61,054 nt of DNA from Gammaproteobacteria bacterium (lineage in GTDB: Bacteria > Pseudomonadota > Gammaproteobacteria > Pseudomonadales > Azotimanducaceae), in contig VXUA01000056.1 in the NCBI GenBank assembly GCA_009837185.1, positions 1 to 61,054 of the forward strand. Direction: 5' to 3'. Positions 1 through 9,070 of this stretch are shown here, in pieces. Under the pieces are notes generated by a model. It saw nothing but the letters and a program-made list of their open reading frames with translations. It had not been told where the DNA came from and made no database searches. The translations under genes were made by a program, and so were the position numbers. Numbering within the stretch: position 1 is the stretch's first letter; each line of letters begins with the position of its first letter.

Positions 1-87
1 AGTCGTGTTTTTCTACGTGGATTGGACTTGTTGCGGGAGCGCAGGGTTTCGAGCTACGACCATCGGAGAGTTGCAAAATTCTAAATT

Positions 88-360
88 GTGAAAATAGAAA
101 TTGACGTGTTAGATCTACTTCAAGCGTTCGCGCTCGGCTCGGTGCTAGGAGCTCTTGTTTTCTTTTGGGTTTGGTTGGACACCGGAGCGTTTTGGCTAGC
201 GCTCGGGGCCGGTGCGTTTCTGTGCTTGATCCCGACGTGCGGCTTCTATAGCCAACCCCAAACAATCATCAAGATCGACAACAAACAACACAATCCACTA
301 GAAATCGACGCAACGATCTTCCCGGCGCGCTTCATTCTTCGTTCTCTTGTTGTTGTCTGA
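88..360 (+). CDS. Possible small two-helix membrane protein
   Basis: Ninety-codon frame from a GTG, with two hydrophobic stretches (about residues 10-30 and 34-50) followed by a polar tail. No family is recognised. The start lacks a clear ribosome binding site. The 3' end overlaps the better-supported minus-strand small gene at 332-496, so this frame may not be real. It lies in the decayed mobile-element region. Confidence 0.25.
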   Translation: MKIEIDVLDLLQAFALGSVLGALVFFWVWLDTGAFWLALGAGAFLCLIPTCGFYSQPQTIIKIDNKQHNPLEIDATIFPARFILRSLVVV

Positions 361-496
361 CTTGTTCCTGCAGCCCTTCAATGCGGTCGAGATTTCGTCG
401 ACTTTCATTGATACTCAGTGAACCCAAAAGAATTACCATTGAGGCTACAATAACAGTAATTGCTTTTATCAGTTGGTCTTTTCTTTCTTCTCTCAT
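332..496 (-). CDS. Small single-pass membrane protein, 54 aa
   Basis: Read by hand on the minus strand. The protein begins MREERKDQLIKAITVIVASM, has one transmembrane helix at about residues 10-27, and then a charged Gln/Glu-rich tail with coiled-coil character. The ATG at 496 has a good ribosome binding site (GAGGTGA) just upstream. The gene starts 12 nt after the stop of the secreted protein at 509-1084, so the two are probably one transcript. The organisation, a secreted protein followed by a tiny coiled-coil membrane protein, recalls phage or plasmid accessory pairs, but no family can be named. Confidence 0.45.
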   Translation of the reverse strand: MREERKDQLIKAITVIVASMVILLGSLSINESRRNLDRIEGLQEQVRQQQENEE

Positions 497-508
497 CGCT
501 TCACCTCT

Positions 509-1084
509 CTAAAGAGCATACTCTACAAAAGGACACTGACCTGGATCGGGTTTGTTCTTGTTGCAACGTAAGCCAACCAACCAAGACGAAAACCAAGCTA
601 CTAGCCCTGCAGCTGCAGCAATGACTGAAACTGGAGTTGACCATCCTACCGTAGCCAGCGAGGCTATTCCAGCTGACACCGCAGCATCGCTTAACCCCAT
701 TTGTAACGCTAAACATTTCAAATACTTATCTTGGTACGTGAGACACATACTCACACACTCACCAACCTGAATAACGCCATCGTCCACATGAATTTCGCGA
801 TACCCGTGCTCGTTATTTCTCCGCATTTTCGTGAACAGGTCCTCGACAACATAGAGTGTTCTGTGATCATGTCTACCGGCACATGAGGCTGAAAAATAAG
901 TGGCGTAGTTAAATCTACTTCCAATATATTTGTGTATTGGTAGATCATTGCCTTGACCAGTTTGCGGGTCACTGTGAGCATGAGCCGTTGATGTAAACAT
1001 ACCCGGATGAACAACTAAGAACGTAAGTGCTACGGAGAGCACCGCGCCCATTGTGAATTGCTTGAGTTTTTCTGATATTTGCAT
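509..1084 (-). CDS. Secreted or membrane-anchored protein of unknown function
   Basis: The ATG at 1084 is preferred over an upstream in-frame start at 1135. It is preceded by GGAG at good spacing and opens a clear signal peptide ending in an AHA cleavage site at about residues 33-35. The mature part has six cysteines, suggesting disulfides in the periplasm. A Gly/Ala-rich hydrophobic segment (about residues 140-170) could insert into a membrane. The last residues are polar with two more cysteines. No family is recognised. It follows a structured intergenic element (1112-1236) that has a relative upstream of the membrane protein at 2977-3333, suggesting shared regulation or common origin of the two modules. 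Confidence 0.5.
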   Translation of the reverse strand: MQISEKLKQFTMGAVLSVALTFLVVHPGMFTSTAHAHSDPQTGQGNDLPIHKYIGSRFNYATYFSASCAGRHDHRTLYVVEDLFTKMRRNNEHGYREIHVDDGVIQVGECVSMCLTYQDKYLKCLALQMGLSDAAVSAGIASLATVGWSTPVSVIAAAAGLVAWFSSWLVGLRCNKNKPDPGQCPFVEYAL

Positions 1085-1111
1085 TTCAATCTCCAAATAA
1101 ATTTTGATTAA

Positions 1112-1236
1112 CCGACATGGTGTCGGGCTTATCAAATTTTCACTCGGATAAATACCCTGCTATTCACCCAGTCAAGTTTGCAACTCTCGTCCTTTCATCG
1201 GGCTGTTGTATTCACAGGCAACCCGACTTTCGGGTT
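1112..1236 (-). other. Structured leader-like element, copy 1
   Basis: Non-coding stretch upstream of the gene at 509-1084. Read on the minus strand it holds one hairpin (AACCCGA/TCGGGTT, 1220-1236), then the conserved word GAATACAA (plus-strand GGCTGTTGTATTC at 1201-1213), then a second hairpin (CCGACA/TGTCGG, 1112-1126) close to the start codon. The same order occurs at 3358-3461. Neither hairpin is followed by a T-run, so these are not simple terminators. The element may be a cis-regulatory RNA, a protein-binding site or a duplicated intergenic module. Confidence 0.4.
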
Positions 1237-1303
1237 CCCTAAACAATTTGAACGAAAGCATTTTATCACAGTTTCTCGTGTTTTCTCTTGGCGCAGCAAT
1301 TCT

Positions 1304-1567
1304 TCAAGTCTCTTGGATCGGCACTTCTCGATCTTGCAGAAGCATGGCCAACGCCTCCGCGATGAGCGCTTGCATGGTGGTATCTTCATCCAATGCAATC
1401 TGTTTCAATGTGCGCAGCACGTCGGGTTCAAAATACCCGCCGATGTGCTTTGATCCTCGTTTCAACGTAAGCGGCACGACTGATTTCAGCTTGGACTTAC
1501 GTGTCTTTTTCTCAGGATCCTGTGTTTTTTCCATTGCCTGGGCAAATGAATTTTCTTGTTCAACCAT
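1304..1567 (-). CDS. Ribbon-helix-helix protein, partner of ParA
   Basis: Eighty-seven residues: a charged, disordered N-terminus, then a ribbon-helix-helix core (about residues 38-80) in which SKHIGGYFEPDVLRTLKQIA gives the strand and first helix and the next helix is rich in Ala and Leu. Such proteins sit next to ParA in plasmid and integrative-element partition modules, where they bind DNA as the centromere-binding partner. Here the gene starts 2 nt after the truncated ParA at 1570-1896, the expected partner position. Because ParA is damaged, partition is probably lost, though the DNA-binding protein itself looks intact and could still act as a repressor. Confidence 0.65.
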   Translation of the reverse strand: MVEQENSFAQAMEKTQDPEKKTRKSKLKSVVPLTLKRGSKHIGGYFEPDVLRTLKQIALDEDTTMQALIAEALAMLLQDREVPIQET

Positions 1568-1569
1568 TT

Positions 1570-1896
1570 TTATTGTTCTCCCAGTGAAGATAGTTTGTGA
1601 GTAACGCTCGCGGCTAGGGCTCGCAGCTCTGTGGCAGCCTTGCTCTTTGGCTCGGCTTCCATCGCGGTTTTACCATACAGTAGCGATCGGGCAAAGATCG
1701 TCCGTTGCGCGTGCGTCGAGATCACGACAGGAGTATCCGCGGCGCGGCGATCCGACCACTCACTCGCCGAGGCTTGCGGGTCTAGATCTACGAGCACCGT
1801 ATTGAGCTGGAGCTGGGCGAAATACGTGGCCAGATGCACGGCGAGCGTGGTTTTGCCGGCGCCACCCTTTTGGCTAATGATAGATATTACATTCAT
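1570..1896 (-). pseudogene. ParA partition ATPase with internal deletion
   Basis: The N-terminus is a classic ParA: deviant Walker A (KGGAGKTT, residues 10-17) and the Walker A'-like segment VLVDLDPQASASEW at about residues 34-47. The reading frame then jumps from a conserved PVVIS strand (about residue 60) into what looks like the extreme C-terminal part (FARSLLYGKTAMEAEPKSKA). The protein is 108 residues long against roughly 200-220 for the family. The central part with the second catalytic aspartate and the dimer surface is missing while the frame is kept. This is best read as an in-frame deletion in a former plasmid or integrative-element partition gene. Dimerisation and ATP hydrolysis should be lost. 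Confidence 0.65.
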
Positions 1897-2057
1897 GCAA
1901 GTATGATATTATGCAAACATGCACAGTATATATTACACACTTCAATACCCACACCTCTATCTGCGGGCTCGCTCCCGACCCTGGGAACTTTTTTAAACCA
2001 CATAGGTCACTACCTAAAAATTTTTGCCACCACTCACTGAATTAGGATCTTTACTGC

Positions 2058-2804
2058 ATGTATATTTACAGACTGAACAAAAGAGAACTCTTCAAAATAC
2101 CACTCTTGCGGTATGGCGCGTTTAGCCTAGCACTAGGAGTGCTCTTCTACTTTGTCGGAATCGGACACGCGACGTATATGCAGGAGCACGAACTACAAGC
2201 GACCACCGCGGTCGTGACACCGGCTCTTGTTACCGACGTAAACTCCCCAGCCCCCGACGCGACGGACTTTACCTCCAATCAGGTGCAGGAAGATCGCATC
2301 GGTTGGTTCGCCGCGAAGATCTCCAGGGAATTTCCACAAGCCGCACAAGACGCTACCAAGTTTGCCACGTGGATCACCGCCGCCGCGGACAAACACCAGG
2401 TTGACGACCTGCTGCTTGCCAGCATCATCGCGGCCGAAAGTTCCTACCGCACCACCGCGGTCTCGGACAAAGGCGCGATCGGACCCGCCCAAATCATACC
2501 AAGATTCTGGGCCGTCTTTTGTGAGCCGCTCAACCTTCACGAGCCGGGCGACAACATCGAATGTAGCGCACACATTCTGTCCTATCTTGGAGAACTGTGC
2601 GACGGCGACGAAAGCTGCGTCATCCAGTCGTACAACATGGGCTTTCCGCGAGTGAAGGCCGGGAAGCAATTCTCCTGCGTGGCGCGCTACGAGGAAAAAG
2701 TCGAACGCTTCAAAACCCTTTTCAGTTGCGGCTACTATGAAGCGTGCGCATGCCAAAACCAAAAATGCGACGATTGCTTTCATATCGCACTACAACCCCA
2801 ATAA
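2058..2804 (+). CDS. Membrane-anchored lytic transglycosylase (SLT domain)
   Basis: Cleaves peptidoglycan glycan strands in the periplasm. An N-terminal membrane helix (about residues 18-38) is followed by a linker and a goose-lysozyme-like SLT domain (about residues 100-230). The catalytic glutamate is E127 in LLASIIAAESSYR, followed by the family motif GAIGPAQI and later YNMGFPRVKAG. The C-terminal 40 residues contain many cysteines (YEACACQNQKCDDC), which is unusual. Enzymes of this kind are common in conjugation and type IV secretion modules, where they open the cell wall for the transfer channel. That fits the ParA and recombinase remnants around it. No other transfer genes are visible. 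Confidence 0.75.
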   Translation: MYIYRLNKRELFKIPLLRYGAFSLALGVLFYFVGIGHATYMQEHELQATTAVVTPALVTDVNSPAPDATDFTSNQVQEDRIGWFAAKISREFPQAAQDATKFATWITAAADKHQVDDLLLASIIAAESSYRTTAVSDKGAIGPAQIIPRFWAVFCEPLNLHEPGDNIECSAHILSYLGELCDGDESCVIQSYNMGFPRVKAGKQFSCVARYEEKVERFKTLFSCGYYEACACQNQKCDDCFHIALQPQ

Positions 2805-2976
2805 CGACTGGTCAAGTGTCTCTGCTAACGCCTCATTTCGCAACAGATCCACCAGAGACGGTGCGAAAAGAGAAAAGATGGGTATTTAGGTTATCTCAGA
2901 GATTATCGCGTGAATTTGGGGCTGATTTACGCCTTTTCGGCGGGGTCGCGTTGGCGAGTTGAAGTGGATGGGGTTG

Positions 2977-3333
2977 TTAATCGGTGTTTTTCTTTGCTCT
3001 CTTGAACAATTTCTTAATCAGTTTACAGGCCACAAATATCAGAATTCCGGCTACGATCCCTCCCAAAAATGCTCCACCCGTAGCCGCCTCTACATCCTCC
3101 GGCATCACCTCTACCTCTTGTTCTACAACTTTAACAATAGGTTCTGGAATTTTGATCTCAGCTTCTAGCACATACCCCTCGCTTTCACACATGCTGGATT
3201 TCGTATCTGAACTTTGAGCCCAAAAATGAAAGTCAACCATAGCTTCTTCAATTTCCAAAGCTGTTTGAACTTGATCAATTTCATCAAACATCGTTTGAAA
3301 CTTCTCATCAAATGTATCTTCCCATTTACTCAT
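2977..3333 (-). CDS. Small membrane protein with glycine-rich C-terminal helix
   Basis: The ATG at 3333 is chosen over an upstream in-frame start (3390) because it opens the acidic soluble part (MSKWEDTFDEKF). The first about 80 residues are acidic and probably helical. A Gly-rich membrane helix follows (GGAFLGGIVAGILIFVACKL, about residues 87-106), then a strongly basic tail (KKLFKRAKKN). No family is recognised. Gene order and upstream element resemble those of the secreted protein at 509-1084. It probably belongs to the same decayed mobile element. Confidence 0.45.
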   Translation of the reverse strand: MSKWEDTFDEKFQTMFDEIDQVQTALEIEEAMVDFHFWAQSSDTKSSMCESEGYVLEAEIKIPEPIVKVVEQEVEVMPEDVEAATGGAFLGGIVAGILIFVACKLIKKLFKRAKKNTD

Positions 3334-3357
3334 TCTTTTCTCGATTTTGACAGGTTG

Positions 3358-3461
3358 CGGCACTGACGAATGGTGCCGGGACATCGTCAATCATCGAGAA
3401 TGTGATTCCTGCCTATTTACCTCACGGCTCTTGTATTCGGCAAGTGACCCGACTTCGGGTC
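3358..3461 (-). other. Structured leader-like element, copy 2
   Basis: Second copy of the arrangement at 1112-1236. On the minus strand there is a hairpin GACCCGA/TCGGGTC (3446-3461), then the conserved word GAATACAA (plus-strand GGCTCTTGTATTC at 3426-3438, 12 of 13 bases as in copy 1), then a hairpin CGGCAC/GTGCCG (3358-3378) just upstream of the membrane-protein gene. Arm sequences differ but pairing is kept, which argues for selection on structure. Confidence 0.4.
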
Positions 3462-3491
3462 TCGATGACTGACGTGCGCTATTTTATGTGC

Positions 3492-3912
3492 CTAAACGAT
3501 CGCGCTAGTCGGCTTCCGATCCGTGCGCCAATACTTACGCCGTTCCGCTTGGGTCGGTGGTCCGTATTGCTCTCGGATCGCGTCCAAGATAACGTTCCCC
3601 GTGCCAAAGCGCGTGAGCACTTCCTGGCGCGCGGAGATCGGAAGCAGATCTAGTTGGCGATCGACGGACAAGGTTGGGTCAAACTCATATGTTCTTAAAT
3701 TCACGATCACCGCGCCTAGGTGCGAGTAGAAAACCCGCTCCAGCGCATGGACCTGGCGGAGGAACGCATGGTCGATATCGTCTCTCTTAGTAATCGTTGC
3801 TCCGTAGCAATCGGTCTGCACAGGCGGGTTTCTGGTTGCTTCGTACCCTGTTCGAGTCTCGGTGAGTAAGCACGAGGTCTTGAAGGGTCGTTAAATCCGC
3901 TATATGAGCCAT
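3492..3912 (-). pseudogene. Unknown mobile-element gene, apparently frameshifted
   Basis: An ATG at 3912 starts a frame (MAHIADLTTLQDLVLTHRDS) three bases after the stop of the RHH gene at 3915. A different frame is open from about 3870 to 3492 and reads LLTETRTGYEATRNPP onward into about 120 further residues. Joining them by one base gives a plausible continuous protein of about 138 residues, so I read this as one gene with a frameshift near 3865-3880. The downstream frame alone could start at GTG 3821. No family is recognised. It may be a plasmid maintenance or replication accessory gene, from its position behind an RHH gene. Confidence 0.35.
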
Positions 3913-3914
3913 TT

Positions 3915-4142
3915 TTATGTGGTTTCAGAGGTGAGATTGTGGTACTCGACGGACTTCACGCGGTTGGCGTCCAGGGCCAGTATTTCGCCGCGCTGTACCT
4001 TGTCGAATTGTTTGAGGGCGCGCACGATCACGTTGGTCTTGCTCGATCCTTCGCGCGTCGCCACGTCGGTCAGTAGCTTGTTGTCCTCCCGCGAGAGTTG
4101 GAAGGAGATACCGACCGTGTTCGTTTCCTTTTTCGATTTTAC
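3915..4142 (-). CDS. Ribbon-helix-helix DNA-binding protein, start unclear
   Basis: Read by hand on the minus strand: about 75 residues with KETNTVGISFQLSREDNKLL, then a helix SSKTNVIVRALKQFDKV, the strand-helix-helix pattern of MetJ/Arc/CopG-type regulators. The frame is open further upstream with a possible GTG at 4203, but no start has a good ribosome binding site, so the 5' end may have been lost at the recombination junction with the integrase stub (4218-4366). The gene behind it (3492-3912) starts 2 nt after its stop. Such RHH proteins act as autoregulators in plasmid maintenance modules. Confidence 0.5.
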   Translation of the reverse strand, partial: VKSKKETNTVGISFQLSREDNKLLTDVATREGSSKTNVIVRALKQFDKVQRGEILALDANRVKSVEYHNLTSETT

Positions 4143-4217
4143 AAAGAGTTTTGGCAGTACCCTAAATGCGCGTGCGTGGGGCTTCCCTTTGCTGAAAGCG
4201 CACAGAAAACGCTGCAG

Positions 4218-4366
4218 TCAGAAGTACCGGGCCACTGCTCCCTGTTCCACTCTCGAGCGTTGGCTGTAGTGGAGCACCATCCGTTCCGATTTCCAGCCGC
4301 CCGCGTCGTCAGTTCACTGGCCAGTCCGATCCGACCGCTATGCGCCGTAAAGTTACAACAAAGCAA
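4218..4366 (-). pseudogene. Tyrosine recombinase, C-terminal remnant
   Basis: Immediately after the asd stop codon the minus strand encodes TAHSGRIGLASELTTRA, which carries the HxxR box of tyrosine recombinases. In another frame it continues as GGWKSERMVLHYSQRSRVEQ and ends VARYF-stop, which carries the conserved Trp and the tyrosine nucleophile (HY). The frame change and a short loss of about ten codons between the two parts, plus the missing N-terminal two thirds, show a dead fragment. Residue order (HxxR, W, Y) makes the family assignment firm. It implies that an integrative element once lay next to asd. Confidence 0.7.
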
Positions 4367-4368
4367 AA

Positions 4369-5388
4369 CTAATGCAAGTGTTGTACCAGTTCCTCGGCGA
4401 TTTGGAGACTATTGAGTGCCGCGCCCTTTCGAGAGTTATCAGACACAACCCACAAATTTAGACCATTCGCAGCGGAAAGATCTGCTCGAACACGCCCAAC
4501 GAATACCTCGTTTTGACCCGTTGCGTGAGTAACCGGAGTTGGATATCCACCATCAGCGTTTGAGTCTACAAGTTCTACACCTGGAGCGTCAATAAGCAAT
4601 CGCCTTACATCTGCTACCTGGATTTTTCGGCGAGTCTCAACGTGCAGTGCTAACGAGTGCCCGAAAAAGATCGGTACCCGAACGCAAGTAGGATTGATCT
4701 CAATATTGGGATCATCAAAAATCTTTTGAGTCTCTTGTACCATTTTCATTTCTTCTTCAGAAAAACCGTTTTCCTGGAACTCGCCAATCTGCGGTATGAC
4801 GTTGAATGCCATCTGAACAGGCGCTACTTCCGATGTTATGGTTTTAGCATTGAGTACATTCGCAGTTTGCATTGCTAGTTCTTCAATCGCTCGAGTGCCA
4901 GCTCCAGAAACTGATTGGTAAGTTGATACGGTGATTCTCTTAATCCCTACCTCATTATGAATCGGATTTAACGCAACAACCATTTGGATGGTCGAGCAAT
5001 TTGGATTGGCAACGATTCGGGTTTGTAAACCTCTTTCGGTTTGATCGGCATTGATTTCAGGTACGACGAGCGGAATGTTGGGTTCCAACCTATACTTGGA
5101 CGTGTTATCGACCACAATCGCGCCGTTAGCAGTCGCACGTGGAACATATAGGGCGGAAATTTCACTTCCAGCTGTGAAAAATGCAATGTCGATCCCAGCG
5201 AAGTCGAAGTCTTCAAGTGCTTGAACACGTAAATAGCTACCTCGAAACGAGAACCGTTGACCCGAACTACGTTCGCTAGCAAGTAAATGTAGTTGGTCTG
5301 TGGGAAATCGTCGTTGTTCCAAAAGCTCAATCAACATACCGCCAACAACACCGGTTGCACCGACAATTGCGATAGAAAATTTCTTCAA
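4369..5388 (-). CDS. asd: Aspartate-semialdehyde dehydrogenase
   Basis: Reduces aspartyl-4-phosphate to aspartate semialdehyde with NADPH, the branch point for lysine/diaminopimelate, threonine and methionine. At 339 residues it is of usual length. The N-terminal Rossmann motif is VGATGVVGG (9-17), the catalytic cysteine is C131 in [11 protein letters not shown], and the C-terminal region holds the conserved RVPIFFGHS and GRVRADLS segments. The start overlaps the leuB stop (5385) by four bases, so it is the last gene of a leuC-leuD-leuB-asd operon. The stop codon abuts a recombinase remnant. Confidence 0.96.
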   Translation of the reverse strand: MKKFSIAIVGATGVVGGMLIELLEQRRFPTDQLHLLASERSSGQRFSFRGSYLRVQALEDFDFAGIDIAFFTAGSEISALYVPRATANGAIVVDNTSKYRLEPNIPLVVPEINADQTERGLQTRIVANPNCSTIQMVVALNPIHNEVGIKRITVSTYQSVSGAGTRAIEELAMQTANVLNAKTITSEVAPVQMAFNVIPQIGEFQENGFSEEEMKMVQETQKIFDDPNIEINPTCVRVPIFFGHSLALHVETRRKIQVADVRRLLIDAPGVELVDSNADGGYPTPVTHATGQNEVFVGRVRADLSAANGLNLWVVSDNSRKGAALNSLQIAEELVQHLH

Positions 5389-6491
5389 GTATCTGTTTCC
5401 ACTAAGCTTGAGATTACGGAGTCGACCATTTCAGTTGTACCGACCAAGCGAACTTCATCGGAGGGATTTGGTGGCATGATGTCCGCGGTTCGAAGCCCTT
5501 GACCAAGTACGGCTTCTACTGCGTATTCGATACGGTCTGCAAGAAGCGGCTGGTCTAAACTGTATCGAAACATCATAGCAATTGACAATACTGTCGCGAG
5601 TGGATTCGCTACATTCTTCCCGGCAATATCGGGAGCGCTACCGTGTACTGGTTCATAAATTCCTTGGCCGTTAGCGTTAATTGATGCCGACGGGAGCATG
5701 CCGATTGAACCGGTTAGCATCGCTGCGGTGTCTGAAAGAATGTCTCCAAACATATTTCCTGTTAGAATCACGTCAAATTGTTTGGGCCAACGAACCAGTT
5801 GCATCGCGGCGTTGTCAACGTACATGTGTGTTAGTTCAACATCTTTAAATGATTTGTGAACTTCCATAACAACATCTCGCCAGAGTTGCGTCACTTCAAG
5901 TACATTCGCTTTATCGACCGAGCAAACCCTTCTACTTCGTTTTCGAGCTAATTCGAAGGCAACGTTTGCGATCCGTTCAATTTCCGTTTCATCGTACACC
6001 AATGTGTTAAAGCCTCGACGTATATTGTTGTGAAGTTCTACTCCTCGAGGAATTCCAAAGTAGATTCCACCAGTGAGTTCTCGCACAATGAGAACATCTA
6101 GCTCGGCGATTATTTCAGGTTTTAACGTTGACGCTTCAATCAAAGGGGAAAAAGTTAGAGCTGGTCGTAAGTTAGCAAAACAATCTAATTCTGATCTGAG
6201 ACTTAAGAGAGCTTTCTCCGGCTTCTTTTCCATCGGTAAATCATCCCACTGAGGTCCTCCAACCGCACCCAACAACACAGCATCCACCTTAGTCGCTTGA
6301 TCTAGAGTGTCCTCTGTCAAAGGTGTTCCGTACAGATCGATTGATTTTCCCCCGAAATCGTGAGTGATGATGTCGAAGGACGCGTCCGATGTTGAAACGA
6401 TGCCCAAGACACGACATACGTGCGGCATGATCTCTGCACCTATACCGTCGCCTGGCAAAACCAATATTTGCCAGTGTTTACTTGCTGCCAT
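5385..6491 (-). CDS. leuB: 3-isopropylmalate dehydrogenase
   Basis: NAD-dependent oxidative decarboxylation of 3-isopropylmalate in leucine biosynthesis. Of 368 residues. It opens with [12 protein letters not shown] (12-23), has the substrate-binding segment [13 protein letters not shown], the metal-binding NMFGDILSD, and the coenzyme segment [18 protein letters not shown]. Start overlaps the leuD stop by one base, and the end overlaps the asd start, so translation is likely coupled. The length and all key motifs are normal. Confidence 0.96.
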   Translation of the reverse strand: MAASKHWQILVLPGDGIGAEIMPHVCRVLGIVSTSDASFDIITHDFGGKSIDLYGTPLTEDTLDQATKVDAVLLGAVGGPQWDDLPMEKKPEKALLSLRSELDCFANLRPALTFSPLIEASTLKPEIIAELDVLIVRELTGGIYFGIPRGVELHNNIRRGFNTLVYDETEIERIANVAFELARKRSRRVCSVDKANVLEVTQLWRDVVMEVHKSFKDVELTHMYVDNAAMQLVRWPKQFDVILTGNMFGDILSDTAAMLTGSIGMLPSASINANGQGIYEPVHGSAPDIAGKNVANPLATVLSIAMMFRYSLDQPLLADRIEYAVEAVLGQGLRTADIMPPNPSDEVRLVGTTEMVDSVISSLVETDT

Positions 6492-7141
6492 TAGTCGCTA
6501 AACAACCAAGGCATCCGTTGTCTATGTGTTACTTCAAACTCTTCGATAAGCACTTGGTGCTCTAAAGTAAGAGCAATATTGTCCATTCCAGTCGTAAGAC
6601 GATGTTTGCGAGTTGAATCAATATCAAATATCGCCGTGAGACCACCACTAGAGCTGATTGTTTGTTGTGCTAAATCCACTTTCACGGTCATGGGGGACGG
6701 CTGCATCGCTTCGCGGAACAGATGATCGATAAGAGATTCTTCTAGCTCGATGGGTAATAGTCCGTTGTTGAAGGAGTTGTTGTAAAAAATATCGGCGTAA
6801 GATGGTGCCAGAATGCACCGAATGCCATATTGAAGAATCGCCCATACGGCGTGTTCTCGACTGGACCCACAACCAAAATTTCTACGAGCTAACACGATTG
6901 ACGCTTCTTGGTATCTTGGATCATTTAAAACAAACTCGGGATTAATTACTCGATCGGTCTTACCGATGGTTCCTTCATCTTGGTACCGCCAAGAATCGAA
7001 AAGATTTTCACCGAATCCGGTTCTTTTGATTGATTTCAAAAACTGTTTTGGAATGATTTGATCGGTATCCACATTCGCGCGGTCAAGCGGAACCACTACT
7101 CCCGTATGGCATGTGAAAACAGGAAAAGCAGTATTAACCAT
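6491..7141 (-). CDS. leuD: 3-isopropylmalate dehydratase, small subunit
   Basis: Swivel subunit of isopropylmalate isomerase. Of 216 residues. It begins with the typical [20 protein letters not shown] (residues 11-30) and contains [19 protein letters not shown], the substrate-binding loop of aconitase-type small subunits. The ATG shares a base with the leuC stop (TAATG), so the two subunits are translationally coupled. Confidence 0.96.
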   Translation of the reverse strand: MVNTAFPVFTCHTGVVVPLDRANVDTDQIIPKQFLKSIKRTGFGENLFDSWRYQDEGTIGKTDRVINPEFVLNDPRYQEASIVLARRNFGCGSSREHAVWAILQYGIRCILAPSYADIFYNNSFNNGLLPIELEESLIDHLFREAMQPSPMTVKVDLAQQTISSSGGLTAIFDIDSTRKHRLTTGMDNIALTLEHQVLIEEFEVTHRQRMPWLFSD

Positions 7142-8562
7142 TACAACATTTCTCTCACGTCCGTGAGCGTACCCTGGATCGCACTCGCGGCTGCGGTAGC
7201 GGGACTTACTAAATGAGTTCTACCCTGATGCCCTTGTCGTCCTTCAAAATTTCGATTCGAGGTAGAGGCACAACGTTCGCCGGGATAAAGCCGATCGTCG
7301 TTCATGGCAAGACACATGGAACACCCAGGTTCGCGCCACTCAAATCCTGCGTTCTTGAACACCTCATCCAATCCTTCTTGTTCTGCTTGTCGTTTAACCA
7401 ATCCTGAACCGGGCACAATGTAAGCACCTTTTAATCGTGAGGCTACTTTGCGTCCTTTCACGACCTTGCTAGCTTCTCTCAAGTCTTCAATACGGGAGTT
7501 AGTGCAGGAACCAATAAAAACTTTGTCCAACTGGATTTCATTGACTGCCATCCCTGGAGAGAGACCCATATACGACAACGATCGTTCTGCTACCTCGGCG
7601 TTATTTGCATCGCTGAAATCTGCCGGTGCTGGTATCGTTGCGTCAATGTCAACAACCATCTCGGGGTTCGTACCCCACGATACTTGTGGAGATAATCTCG
7701 ACACATCCAAAATTCGGTGTTGATCGTAAATGGCGGCGTCATCAGTATTCAACGTAAACCAGTAGTCTACTGCTTGGTTCCACAGAGCACCTCTTGGTGC
7801 GAATGGTCGTGCTTCTAAATACTCGACGAGTTTATCGTCAATGCCCATCAATCCAGCGCGGGCACCTCCTTCGATCGACATGTTGCACACCGTCATGCGC
7901 CCTTCAATGGATAAATCTTCGATAGCTTTTCCAGTGTATTCGATGGTATGACCGGTCGCTCCCGCCGTACCGATCAATCGGATAAGAGCAAGAATTAAGT
8001 CTTTCGCGTAAACACCGAGCCCCAAATCCCCCGATATCTCGATCTTGAAATTCTTGCTCTTCTGTTGCACAAGGCACTGGGTCGCAAGAACATGCTCGAC
8101 TTCCGATGTTCCAATCCCATGCGCAAGTGCTCCAAACGCTCCGTGGGTCGAAGTGTGGGAATCACCACAAACGATTGTCATCCCAGGAAGCGTTGCTCCC
8201 TGTTCAGGACCGACTACATGAACAATACCCTGTCGTGCATCCAGTAAATCAAAATACTCGATTTGGAATTCTCGACAGTTTTGATCGAGTGTGATTACTT
8301 GCTCTTTGGCGATAGGATCTTGAATTCCAGACACTCCATTAGACCGATCGGTAGTCGGAATCGCGTGATCGACGGTAGCTAAATTACTCGTCCTTCGCCA
8401 AGGTTGGCGATGCGCGAGTTTGAGGCCCTCAAAAGCTTGCGGCGAAGTTACTTCATGCAACAAATGTCGATCAATGTACAACAGATCCAAGCCGTCAGAG
8501 CGAGTTCCAACTAAGTGGCTCGACCAAATTTTGTCGTAAATAGTCTGTGCGGAAGTGTTCAG
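7141..8562 (-). CDS. leuC: 3-isopropylmalate dehydratase, large subunit
   Basis: Catalytic [4Fe-4S] subunit of isopropylmalate isomerase, converting 2- to 3-isopropylmalate with LeuD. Cluster cysteines are visible in [10 protein letters not shown] and [13 protein letters not shown], and [20 protein letters not shown] is the signature. The conserved N-terminus ([20 protein letters not shown], before [10 protein letters not shown]) is encoded upstream of the first canonical start, TTG 8490. The frame runs back to a TGA near 8625 with no ATG, GTG or TTG in between, so I place the start at CTG 8562 (an ATT at 8565 is the alternative), giving about 473 residues. No ribosome binding site is visible. 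leuA is absent from the window. Confidence 0.88.
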   Translation of the reverse strand: MNTSAQTIYDKIWSSHLVGTRSDGLDLLYIDRHLLHEVTSPQAFEGLKLAHRQPWRRTSNLATVDHAIPTTDRSNGVSGIQDPIAKEQVITLDQNCREFQIEYFDLLDARQGIVHVVGPEQGATLPGMTIVCGDSHTSTHGAFGALAHGIGTSEVEHVLATQCLVQQKSKNFKIEISGDLGLGVYAKDLILALIRLIGTAGATGHTIEYTGKAIEDLSIEGRMTVCNMSIEGGARAGLMGIDDKLVEYLEARPFAPRGALWNQAVDYWFTLNTDDAAIYDQHRILDVSRLSPQVSWGTNPEMVVDIDATIPAPADFSDANNAEVAERSLSYMGLSPGMAVNEIQLDKVFIGSCTNSRIEDLREASKVVKGRKVASRLKGAYIVPGSGLVKRQAEQEGLDEVFKNAGFEWREPGCSMCLAMNDDRLYPGERCASTSNRNFEGRQGHQGRTHLVSPATAAASAIQGTLTDVREML

Positions 8563-8565
8563 AAT

Positions 8566-9070
8566 GTTGATTGAGTATTCTTTTGTTCTAAGAAAAATTA
8601 TAGGTTTGGTTAATAAGGATCAAACCTCTGTGTTCGCAATACACAACTGCAAACGCTACTTCTCTTCGACTTGGGTTGAACGTTATATTTCGGTCTTCAA
8701 GTCGAAGACCACTCCAAGAAGTATTTCCAAGCAAATGAAGATGCCCACTACCGCCCAAAATCCACGTACGTGTAAAGAATAGGCATGTATGGGGAGAAGT
8801 TCCGATCGGTTTACGCGCGATCCGTATAAGCTTTAAGGAATTGATGGAAATGTATAAATGATGAAGTAAAAAAACAGCCTTCAAGAGGAACTTCGTTCAA
8901 TTATCTCGTCGAGGGTATTGAGATTAGGGCATCGGACGAGAGTTTGTCGACGTAGCTTATAAAATAGTCGATTGAGTTTAAATATACATGAGTGACTTGG
9001 GTAACACAGAGTGAAATATTTCGCTTAATGACCAGTATCGCAGAGGTGTTATTTTTCGTAAGAATTCTGA
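8566..9070 (-). other. Intergenic region upstream of leuC
   Basis: About 500 bases without a convincing gene. Short open frames on both strands have no recognisable domains and lack ribosome binding sites. It presumably holds the promoter and leader of the leu operon. I see no clear leader peptide with a run of leucine codons and no confident terminator. Confidence 0.3.

Noticed and set aside
2193-2783. Long minus-strand open frame opposite the lytic transglycosylase
   Set aside because: It is the antisense shadow of a gene with a clear SLT domain and has no protein-like family features.
8555-8884. Short open frames on both strands upstream of leuC, including a possible leucine leader peptide
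   Set aside because: No run of leucine codons, no ribosome binding site and no attenuator hairpin were found.
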